Assembly (NCBI GenBank): GCA_016719895.1
Contig: JADJYG010000029.1
Span: forward strand, 1 to 34,283
Origin: Saprospirales bacterium
GTDB taxonomy: Bacteria; Bacteroidota; Bacteroidia; Chitinophagales; Saprospiraceae
Direction of reading: 5' to 3'
DNA length: 34,283 nt
A program made the position numbers and the translations under genes. The stretch's first letter is position 1; each line of letters begins with the position of its first letter. Shown in pieces: positions 23,284 to 30,150 of the stretch. The notes under the pieces were generated by a model. The model was not told the origin of the DNA, did no database searches, and worked only from the letters and a program-made list of their open reading frames with translations.

Positions 23284-23329
23284 CACACAAAGACACAGGC
23301 GACACGTACGCTCCCTGCCTCTTTGTGTG
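23284..23329 (+). promoter_or_regulatory. Hairpin in the pnp leader region
   Basis: CACACAAAG (23284-23292) pairs perfectly with CTTTGTGTG (23321-23329), and the stem can extend with interruptions through ACAGG/CCTG. It lies 131 bp before the pnp start codon. In E. coli the pnp leader carries an RNase III-cleaved stem-loop used in PNPase autoregulation; a similar role here is inference. Confidence 0.4.
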
Positions 23330-23459
23330 TTCTTTCGGTTTCCGAAATGCCGGACCTACCGGAATCCGGACCAGATAACAGGGAACAATAGCCGTAAACG
23401 GAAGCCCCTGCCGCGCCCGCGCCCTCCCCCGTGCCCCGGTGCACAATTGTACTTGTCGA

Positions 23460-25730
23460 ATGGGAAAACAAATCCCGCTCCGTACCGCGTTCTCCCTGCC
23501 CGATGGCCGGGAAGTAACGCTGGAAACGGGCAAACTCGCCACGCAAGCCGATGGCAGCGTGCTGGTGCGCATGGGCAATACCATGTTGCTGGCAACAATC
23601 GTCAGCGCCCGCAAGGCCAAAGAAGGCCAGCCGTTTTTTCCACTGTCGGTGGACTACCAGGAAAAATTCGCCGCCGCCGGCCGTATTCCCGGCAACTTTT
23701 TTCGCCGCGAAGCGCGCCTGTCGGACTATGAAATCCTCATCAGCCGCCTGGTGGACCGCGCCCTGCGCCCGCTCTTTCCAGAAGGCTACATGAACGAAAC
23801 CCAGGTGATTATCAACCTGATCTCCGCCGACAAAGACGCCACACCCGACGCCCTCGCCGGCCTGGCCTGCTCGGCGGCCGTGGCCGTGAGCGATATCCCC
23901 GTGGAGGCGCTCTTCTCCGAGGCGCGCATTGCGCGCATCGACGGTGAATTCGTTATCAACCCCAACAGCGCCGACCTGGAACGCGCCGACATGGATTTTA
24001 TCGTCGCCGCTACCAAACGCGACATCATGATGGTGGAAGGCGAAGCCAATGAATGCCAGGAACACGACCTGGTGGAAGCGCTCAAGATCGCCCACGAAGC
24101 CATCCGGGTGCAAATCGACGCCCAGGAACGCCTGGCAGCCCTGGTCGGCGAAAAAGCCCGTGTCAAACGCGACGTGCCCGCCCTGCTTGAAAACGACGAC
24201 CTGAAAACGCTCGTTGAAAAGCATTGCAAAGACGAAATCTATGCCGTGGCCCGCAGCGCCAGCGATAAACATTTGCGCCGCGACACCCTCGAACAACTCA
24301 AAGACCGCCTCCGGGATACCCTGCTGGCAGATTTCGGCGAGGAATACATGGACGAGTGGGGTGCCGTGGCCAACCGTTATTTTGAAAAACTAAAAAAACT
24401 CATCATCCGCGACGTCGTGCTCAGCGAAGGCTTGCGCCTCGACGGCCGTAAAACCGACGAAGTACGCCCCATCTGGTGCGAAGTGGATTACCTGCCCTCC
24501 ACCCACGGCTCCGCCGTTTTCAACCGCGGCGAAACCCAGTCGCTCACCTCGCTCACCCTCGGTACCAAACAAGACCAGGCGCTGATCGACAATGCCCTGG
24601 ACTCCTACGACGACAACTTTATCCTGCACTACAACTTCCCGCCCTATTCCACGGGCGAAGTGAAGCCGATGCGCGGGCCGGGCCGCCGGGAAGTAGGCCA
24701 TGCCAACCTCGCCGGCCGCTCGATCCGCAAACTGATGCCGGCCGATTTTGCCTACACCATACGCGTGGTTTCCGACATCCTCGAGTCCAACGGCTCGTCC
24801 TCCATGGCTACTGTATGCGCCGGTTCCCTGGCCCTCATGGACGGCGGCGTGCCCTTGAAGGCCCCCATCGCCGGTATCGCCATGGGCTGCATCGCCGACG
24901 ACAAAGGCCGCGTAGCCATCCTGTCCGACATCCTGGGCGACGAAGACGCGCTGGGTGATATGGACTTCAAGGTGACGGGTACAACCAACGGTATCTGCGG
25001 CACGCAAATGGATATCAAGATCGACGGCATGCCCTACGAACTGCTGGAAAAAGCCCTCCTGCAGGCGCGCGCCGGCCGTATCCATATTCTCGGCGAAATG
25101 GCCAAGGCACTCGATGCCCCGCGCCCCGACCTCAAACCGCATGCCCCGCGTATGGTCGAATTCCGCATCGACCGCGAGTACATCGGCGCCGTTATCGGCC
25201 CGGGCGGCAAAGTCATCCAGGAAATGCAACGCCAAACCGGCACGACCATCAGCATCGACGAAGACGAACAGGGCGGCATTGTGGCCATCTTCGGTCCGGA
25301 CAAAACCGCCCTGGATGCGGCATTCGACCGGATACAGGATATCGTGTTCGTGCCCACACCCGGCGATATCTACGAAGGCGTGATCGAACGCGTGGAGGAA
25401 TACGGCGCCTTTGTCAAGTTTAAAGGCAAAAGCGGCCTGCTGCACGTTTCGGAAATCAGCTACCAGCGCGTAGCCAACGTGTCCGATTTGTATAAAGTCG
25501 GCGACCCGCTAACGGTAAAACTGTTGGAAAACGATCCGAAAACCGGCAAACTACGCCTCTCCGTAAAAGCGCTCCAACCCAAGCCCGAAGGCTACGTCGA
25601 ACGCGAACGGCCCGAACGCCGCGACGACGACCGGCGCGGCGGCGGCGACCGGGGCCGGGGCGGCTTCGGTGGCGACCGGCGCGGCGGCGGTGGTGGTGAC
25701 CGGCGCGGTGGCGGCGGCCGTAGAAATTGA
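23460..25730 (+). CDS. pnp: Polynucleotide phosphorylase
   Basis: This 756-aa PNPase degrades RNA 3'-to-5' by phosphorolysis. ATG 23460 is chosen because homologues start a few residues before the LPDGREV-x-LETGKLA segment. Domains: first RNase PH core (~12-145, FFPLSVDYQEKFAAAGRIPG, RPLFPEGY), an all-alpha linker, the catalytic second RNase PH core (~325-545, LRLDGRKTDEVRPI, GSAVFNRGETQSL, RGPGRREVGHANLA, and DILESNGSSSMATVC), KH (~570-630, GAVIGPGGKVIQEMQ), S1 (~636-705, YGAFVKFKGKSGLLHVSEI). The last ~45 residues are an Arg/Gly-rich tail (RRDDDRRGGGDRGRGG and further RGGGG units), absent from E. coli PNPase and probably an extra RNA-binding extension. It follows rpsO on the same strand. 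Confidence 0.97.
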   Translation: MGKQIPLRTAFSLPDGREVTLETGKLATQADGSVLVRMGNTMLLATIVSARKAKEGQPFFPLSVDYQEKFAAAGRIPGNFFRREARLSDYEILISRLVDRALRPLFPEGYMNETQVIINLISADKDATPDALAGLACSAAVAVSDIPVEALFSEARIARIDGEFVINPNSADLERADMDFIVAATKRDIMMVEGEANECQEHDLVEALKIAHEAIRVQIDAQERLAALVGEKARVKRDVPALLENDDLKTLVEKHCKDEIYAVARSASDKHLRRDTLEQLKDRLRDTLLADFGEEYMDEWGAVANRYFEKLKKLIIRDVVLSEGLRLDGRKTDEVRPIWCEVDYLPSTHGSAVFNRGETQSLTSLTLGTKQDQALIDNALDSYDDNFILHYNFPPYSTGEVKPMRGPGRREVGHANLAGRSIRKLMPADFAYTIRVVSDILESNGSSSMATVCAGSLALMDGGVPLKAPIAGIAMGCIADDKGRVAILSDILGDEDALGDMDFKVTGTTNGICGTQMDIKIDGMPYELLEKALLQARAGRIHILGEMAKALDAPRPDLKPHAPRMVEFRIDREYIGAVIGPGGKVIQEMQRQTGTTISIDEDEQGGIVAIFGPDKTALDAAFDRIQDIVFVPTPGDIYEGVIERVEEYGAFVKFKGKSGLLHVSEISYQRVANVSDLYKVGDPLTVKLLENDPKTGKLRLSVKALQPKPEGYVERERPERRDDDRRGGGDRGRGGFGGDRRGGGGGDRRGGGGRRN

Positions 25731-25780
25731 GACAGGATTTTGCCTCCTCTACTGCCGTACGTCTTCTGCGCATATTTTTT

Positions 25781-25826
25781 AACCGCGAAGCGGTTGAACA
25801 TGAATAGCCCCGGATGCAATCCGGGG
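25781..25826 (+). repeat. Palindromic repeat, forward copy (outer arm of nested inverted repeat)
   Basis: A 46-bp unit consisting of two short hairpins, AACCGC-GAA-GCGGTT and CCCCGGAT-GCA-ATCCGGGG, joined by GAACATGAATAG. It recurs as a perfect inverted copy at 26148-26193. The double-hairpin form resembles REP/BIME elements. Confidence 0.75.
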
Positions 25827-25854
25827 GATGAGGCAAAGATTGTTTTGTAACCGC

Positions 25855-25900
25855 AAAGCGGTTGAATATGGACATCTTGTAGCGCATATTCAACCGCTTT
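25855..25900. repeat. Short inverted repeat related to the palindromic repeat
   Basis: AAAGCGGTTGAATATG (25855-25870) and CATATTCAACCGCTTT (25885-25900) are a perfect 16-bp inverted pair around 14 nt. The sequence is a diverged version of the AAGCGGTTGAACATG half of the 46-bp unit. Confidence 0.65.
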
Positions 25901-25932
25901 ACCGCCGAGCGTGTGCTGTGCATATTGCCGGC

Positions 25933-26085
25933 CGCGAGTCGACCCCACCCCCGCCCCTCCCCAACTGGGAGGGGAGCCGTAGAGTGGGCGTAGAGTACGC
26001 TACGACCCATTCTACGGAGGAAGTCGCGGTTTAATCTACGGCTCCCCTCCCAGTTGGGGAGGGGCGGGGGTGGGGTCGACTCGCG
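25933..26085. repeat. 51-bp perfect inverted repeat with 51-nt loop
   Basis: Positions 25933-25983 and 26035-26085 are exact reverse complements over 51 bp. The outer end is CGCGAGTCGACCCC and the inner end GGGGAGCCGTAGA. The 51-nt spacer contains GTAGAGTACGCTAC-type small dyads. It is nested inside the 46-bp inverted pair. No coding capacity is visible. Confidence 0.85.
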
Positions 26086-26147
26086 AGCTGCTTATGCGAA
26101 GCCGAGGCTCGGCGGTATCGCGGTTGCAAAACGCATTCCCCTTCATT

Positions 26148-26193
26148 CCCCGGATTGCATCCGGGGCTATTCATGTTCAACCGCTTCGCGGTT
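26148..26193 (-). repeat. Palindromic repeat, inverted copy (outer arm)
   Basis: Exact reverse complement of 25781-25826. On the plus strand it ends AACCGC-TTC-GCGGTT followed by TTTATTT, which could serve as an intrinsic terminator for transcripts coming from pnp. Confidence 0.75.
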
Positions 26194-26225
26194 TTTATTT
26201 ATGTGCAGGCAACACTCGGCGGTAC

Positions 26226-26295
26226 GGGGGCGGGGTGGGGGGGGGGGGGGGGGGGTTTGGGGCCCCCCGGGGGGGGGGGGGGGGGGGGGGGGGGG
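26226..26295. other. Poly-G tract, likely assembly artefact
   Basis: Runs of 19 and 27 consecutive G (26237-26255 and 26269-26295) separated by TTTGGGGCCCCCC. Such runs are rare in real bacterial DNA and typical of failed base calling or consensus in a repeat region. Confidence 0.55.
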
Positions 26296-26396
26296 TTTTG
26301 CCTCCGGAGGCTGGTTGGGACAGGATTAACAGGATTTTTCAGGATTAACAGGATTTTGCCTCCTTCGGAGGCTGGTTGGGACAGGATTAACAGGAT
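26296..26396 (+). repeat. Direct repeats of the 'caggattaacaggat' type
   Basis: Two units, 26296-26335 and 26354-26396, share TTTTGCCTCC, a GGAGGCTGGTTGGGA segment and CAGGATTAACAGGAT; the spacer holds a further AGGATTAACAGGAT. Inverted copies (AATCCTG, TTAATCCTGTCC) follow at about 26443-26483, and a partial copy lies right after pnp at 25733-25747. This is an intergenic repeat family able to form hairpins. Confidence 0.7.
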
Positions 26397-26540
26397 GCGC
26401 AGGGATTTAATATTAGGGCAGCACTATCATAAAGTTGTTCAAAAAATCCTGTCCATCCTGAAAAATCCTGTTAATCCTGTCCTTCTCCTCTGCGGAAGAA
26501 AAAAAATCCTGTCCCACCCTCTACGGAAAAAAATCCCGTC

Positions 26541-27245
26541 CTATCTCTCTATGGATAAAAAATCAGCCACTTTTTGGCCGCACTCCAGCATGACCTGCAA
26601 AACGGCCTTATCCCGCGCGCGTTTATTCAATTCCCCCGGATCGAAATCACTTTTCTCCTTTTTGCTCTGCGCGCTGGTCGTAGCGATATACGTGAAGGGG
26701 ATCACGCCCGTCCGGATATCCATCAGGAGGATTTCGCAGGTAGCGAAGGCTTTTGCCTCTTCTTTTTTAAACGTTCGGTATTTCAAAAACAGGTCGCTGT
26801 TGAGGCTGTACACCAGCAACATATCGGCCTGCAGGCGCACGGCGGATTCCCGCAGTTGGTGGATATCCGGGTTGTCGCCGGTAATCATGCCGGGCAGGTA
26901 CTGTACGCGCTGGATGCGGGGCGCGCGCTGAAGCGCAAGGGTAAAGGAGTCGAGCCACTGTTGCTGGGTTTTGAGGTTTTCTTCGTCATACCAGGGCATA
27001 CGCCGGGCCTGGGCGGCGCCGAATTGAAACACCGCCAGCCGGATCGTGTCGCGCAGTGCGATCTTGCCGTCGAGGATGCGCGGAATATCAAATTCGCTGA
27101 TCGTGCGCTCCTTGTGCTCAAAAAGGGAATGGGTGATGGGTGCGGCGAGCCCGTCATCGGCATAGCGGTAGGCCGCCGGCGAGCAGGAAGCCAGGCAGGC
27201 GCCGGCCAGGAGGATGTACAGGGCAATAGGGTTAAGGTGAAACAT
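26541..27245 (-). CDS. Lipoprotein of unknown function at the end of the TIR/STAND operon
   Basis: This 234-aa protein has a lipoprotein signal peptide ending in the lipobox LASC (Cys21), so it should be anchored in a membrane facing the periplasm or outside. The mature part shows alternating strands and helices: DTIRLAVFQFGAAQ, a helix around LKTQQQWLDSFTLALQRAP, RIQRVQYLPGM, QADMLLVYSLNSDLFLKYRTF, and ATCEILLMDIRTGVIPFTY. This pattern of a sugar-/CsgG-like Rossmannoid core (IRLAVF-x-F, then a polypeptide testing ADMLLVYS) suggests a CsgG-like fold, but this is weak. It is on the same strand as the WD40/TPR pieces, 94 bp downstream of them, and probably co-transcribed. I cannot assign a function. 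Confidence 0.7.
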   Translation of the reverse strand: MFHLNPIALYILLAGACLASCSPAAYRYADDGLAAPITHSLFEHKERTISEFDIPRILDGKIALRDTIRLAVFQFGAAQARRMPWYDEENLKTQQQWLDSFTLALQRAPRIQRVQYLPGMITGDNPDIHQLRESAVRLQADMLLVYSLNSDLFLKYRTFKKEEAKAFATCEILLMDIRTGVIPFTYIATTSAQSKKEKSDFDPGELNKRARDKAVLQVMLECGQKVADFLSIER

Positions 27246-27339
27246 AATGCAGTTTTTTTAGGGGGGAAACGCAGCAAGGCCAGGGGCTGTTGTCCCAGGC
27301 CAATGCATAAGCTGCCCGGCGCAGCAAACGCCCGGAAAA

Positions 27340-27795
27340 TTACTTTTTTCCGCCGTATTTAACACGCTCCTCGCCCGTCAGCGGTCGGTCGAGCACCAGG
27401 GCGGCCACTTCGGGAAAGCCCTCATGGCGGATGCCCTTCGAAAGCAACGTTTCCAGATCGCTCAAAATCGCCTCCCGCAGCCTTGGCACTTTCGATTCGT
27501 TGCGTTTGGTTTCGTCGGGGCGGTCTTTGATGTCCCGGTAGATTTCGATCGCTTTGGCTTTGTTGCCGCTCAGGAGGTAGGCATGGGCAAGGTTGGTTTG
27601 GAGCCAGTATTGGTTGGATAATGCGAACGCCTCCTCGGCAGCGCGGATGGCTTCTTTGTATTGTTGGGAGAACAACAGGTAGTAACTGACATTGCCGAGG
27701 GCTTCGGCTAAATTCTTTTCATTATCGAAATTTTCCTGAGCGGAATAAATCTCCCGGAGCAGCGCGATCTGCCGGATCCAAAGAAAGGCCGGCAT
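27340..27795 (-). CDS. TPR-containing C-terminal part of the WD40/TPR protein
   Basis: This 151-aa frame has a tetratricopeptide pattern: LGNVSYYLLFSQQYKEAI, AAEEAFALSNQYWLQTNLA, AYLLSGNKAKAIEIYRDI, then a helical tail with LSDLETLLSKGI. It begins at ATG 27795 immediately after the TAA that ends the preceding frame, and both are in the same reading frame (TAA-ATG). Similar C-terminal TPR segments usually close a longer WD40/TPR protein, so I read this as the tail of one gene cut by an in-frame stop. A separate translationally coupled gene is the alternative. Confidence 0.6.
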   Translation of the reverse strand: MPAFLWIRQIALLREIYSAQENFDNEKNLAEALGNVSYYLLFSQQYKEAIRAAEEAFALSNQYWLQTNLAHAYLLSGNKAKAIEIYRDIKDRPDETKRNESKVPRLREAILSDLETLLSKGIRHEGFPEVAALVLDRPLTGEERVKYGGKK

Positions 27796-28758
27796 TTACA
27801 AAATCTTCTTGCTTGGCAAATTCAGAAATTTGGGGCCAATTTCTTCCTTTACTTCTTGATTGTAAATACCAATGATCAACAGGACCTGTTTCTTAGTCAG
27901 CGAGTCCGGGCCTTTGATACTGGCAATCAGATCGCCTAGCGGTATATTCCGGGTTTGCAGCGGCGCGATGCCGTATCTTTCTGCCAGGGCGGTGTCGGCC
28001 ACGAGCGGCACGCCGATCAGGCGCAGGGCTTTTTCTACGAGCATTTGTTGGCTGCGGTCGTTGGACCAGACATCCGAAAGAGCCAGGCGTCGGAAACTGC
28101 TAACCATTGCGTCATTTTTAACTTCTTTTCCTTGTTGTTTAGGATCAAGCAGGCCGTTGTAGGCTTGAATAGCAGGGCCGAATTTGTCGGACAGTAGAAG
28201 GATATGCGCTTCCACCATTCGGACGGATTCCGGAGCCGCCTCTTCTCCAAATCTAAGTAATTCGCGCGGTTTATCCAAGAATTCACGAGCATCCTCGAAT
28301 CGGCCTTTGTATAATGAAATGTCTGCCCAATTGCCATAGAGACTGGCCAGTTTTTCCCGGATTTCCGCACTCCCGTCCAAGCGCAACAAAGCCATGTACA
28401 AACGCTCTGCTTGTTTATAAAATCCGCTGGCCTCCTCATAGTTGTATTCGTTGCGGCATTTTTCCGCCAGGTAGTTTGCAAAGCCGGTCATAACCGGCAC
28501 GTCCCGGCTGTTGATGAGGCTGTCGATACCCCACGCGGCGGCATTTACGGCCAAAAAGTCGTACAGTTTGAGGCGCTCGATCAGCTCCGGCGGAAATTCC
28601 TCGCTGGTTAAGGAGGCGCTGTTGTACCGCAGGTTTTCCTCAACGGCTTTCGGGGCTAAATCCCAGAGATAGGCATTACCATCATTAAAGGCCACCAACA
28701 GTTTCAATGTGCCGGGCAGAAATTCCAGGCCGAGCGCGTACGACGGTTCTGATTGTCA
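27796..28758 (-). CDS. WD40/TPR protein, middle part (frame interrupted at both ends)
   Basis: The frame is open from about 28758 to a TAA at 27796-27798. The first ~35 residues form a WD40 blade (SYALGLEFLPG, LLVAFNDGNAYLWDL), which shows that the frame begins inside a propeller; the first usable in-frame start codon is a TTG at 28707. The rest is helical and TPR-like: CRNEYNYEEASGFYKQAERL, REKLASLYGNWADISLYKG, RFEDAREFLDKPRELL. It ends with helices around KGPDSLTKKQVLLIIGIYN. It belongs with the N-terminal part (29320-30138) and the C-terminal TPR part (27340-27795). Confidence 0.55.
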
Positions 28759-29330
28759 TATGCGGGGTTCAGTGCCGGAAGCCGAATCCTGCTTTGGCTA
28801 ACTCCACCAATGACTACCCTGCCATTGGACAGGGCATTGCGGTCTTATACTCGAATCGGACTTACCGCCATCCGGTAAACCGGGTCTTTATCGACATTAT
28901 CGACGTTGGCGCGAGTTCAATTCTTCCCGGTATCTAAATTCCATATTTTGAGGGTTCCCCTTTGAACCGGTAAGGGCTATATTTTTGTTCCAAACTAATC
29001 CGGATTGGCGGGGTAACGGGTCTCCAGGCAATTCGGCACGAGGCGTTCGTGCATTTTTCCACTGGAACAATCCCAGACGACAATATCCTCCAGCGCTGCT
29101 TCCGGCCAGGCTATTGGCGGCCTTTGGCGCCACGGCGGCGACCGGTTTAATCGTGCCCGAGTTATTCTGGAGGGCTTTATAGCCCGTTTTATTTTATGTG
29201 GCCCGTACTACAAATGCTGTCTATTGCAATTGATGGCCAGGCGGTCGCTGTTGAATTAAGGTCCACGGCTACGGATCCTTTTTCCGGCGCCGAGTGTATG
29301 ATGTCCAACTGGTGCCGATTTAGGCGCTGG
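28740..29330 (-). pseudogene. Degraded WD40 propeller region of the operon's fourth gene
   Basis: No single frame spans this stretch, but WD40-like pieces appear in different frames: IIHSAPEKGSVAVDLN, DIVVWDCSSGKMHERL, GLVWNKNIALTGSKGNPQ with MEFRYREEL, VYRMAVSP, and NGRVVIGGVSQSRIRLP. DIVVWD and the later AYLWDL are typical blade endings. Together with its flanks this gives an ancestral protein from 30138 to 27340 (2799 nt, ~930 aa). At least five frame changes are needed, so it is either decayed or affected by indel errors. Confidence 0.55.
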
Positions 29331-30138
29331 GCCTTTTGGATGTTATAAACACCTGGCCTCTTTCCTTGGGGTCATAGGTATAAAAGGCCAGTTGATTGCC
29401 ATCGTGGGAGAGCGAGATGCTCCAGGGTTTGTAGTCCAAACTATCGGTGCAGGCGACCTCGCCATTTGCGTCAAGGCGGAAAATAGTGAGATTCGGCTTG
29501 CTAAAGGAACACATGGCGAACGCCCTGGCATTGCCGGAAATAGCAAAATCCTGGAAAGACGCCATTTTATACCTCCAGGGCCTGGGTATGGGGATAATGG
29601 CCGGCGCGGTATTCGAGGCGTTGTAGGCTTTCATAAACTCCCGTAGAAAAATCGGATTGCCGGGGTCTATGCAGCGCATGGCGAAGGCGGTGAGTCGCAT
29701 GGCCAGGGTGAAATTTCCGGTAGATTTCACTTCGTACTCAACTTTGGTTGTCAGCAACAACAGGCTGAGATCGTATGCTTTTTGACGCGCTTCTTCGGCT
29801 TTATCCAACGCAGCCTCCACTTTCATTTTCGCATTCTGGGCCTCCATTCTCATCTGTCGTTCCTGCGCGCGCTCCGCCTGCAGCCGGTCAATTTGCCGGT
29901 TAAACGCTTCCTCGATTTTTCCGTCCAGCATCAATAAAACTGCGGGATCCCTTTGGGCGTCATCCGATATTTTAGCCGCCCGGAATTGCCGTATGGCTTG
30001 CTCATAGTTGCCTTTTTGCAAATGGGCGTTGCCGGCTTCCAGAAAGGAGCGGTAGGAGCGCTGGGCCTGGGCGGTATTTAAAAACACCAACGATACCGCA
30101 AGTAAAACCCACCGGAATTTAAGGAAGGACTGATGCAT
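29320..30138 (-). CDS. Secreted TPR/coiled-coil/WD40 protein, N-terminal part
   Basis: This 272-aa frame starts at ATG 30138, 12 bp after the nSTAND stop codon, so the two genes are one transcript. It opens with a signal peptide (FRWVLLAVSLVFLNTAQA), then a TPR (SFLEAGNAHLQKGNYEQAIR) and a coiled coil (~70-125, RLQAERAQERQMRMEAQ to DKAEEARQKAYDLS). A helical segment (FTLAMRLTAFAMRCIDPGNP) leads into the first propeller blade (MASFQDFAISGNARAFAM, FRLDANGEV, PWSISLSHDGNQLAFYTYD). The frame then ends at 29320 and the propeller goes on in other frames. The signal peptide places the WD40 domain outside the cytoplasm, unlike most STAND-linked WD40 domains, which are fused to the NTPase. Confidence 0.7.
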   Translation of the reverse strand: MHQSFLKFRWVLLAVSLVFLNTAQAQRSYRSFLEAGNAHLQKGNYEQAIRQFRAAKISDDAQRDPAVLLMLDGKIEEAFNRQIDRLQAERAQERQMRMEAQNAKMKVEAALDKAEEARQKAYDLSLLLLTTKVEYEVKSTGNFTLAMRLTAFAMRCIDPGNPIFLREFMKAYNASNTAPAIIPIPRPWRYKMASFQDFAISGNARAFAMCSFSKPNLTIFRLDANGEVACTDSLDYKPWSISLSHDGNQLAFYTYDPKERGQVFITSKRPSA

Positions 30139-30150
30139 AATTGGAGTAGC

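Noticed and set aside
26155..26931. Plus-strand open frames running through the poly-G region into the lipoprotein locus
   Set aside because: They consist of glycine runs from the poly-G tract and sequence antisense to the lipoprotein gene.
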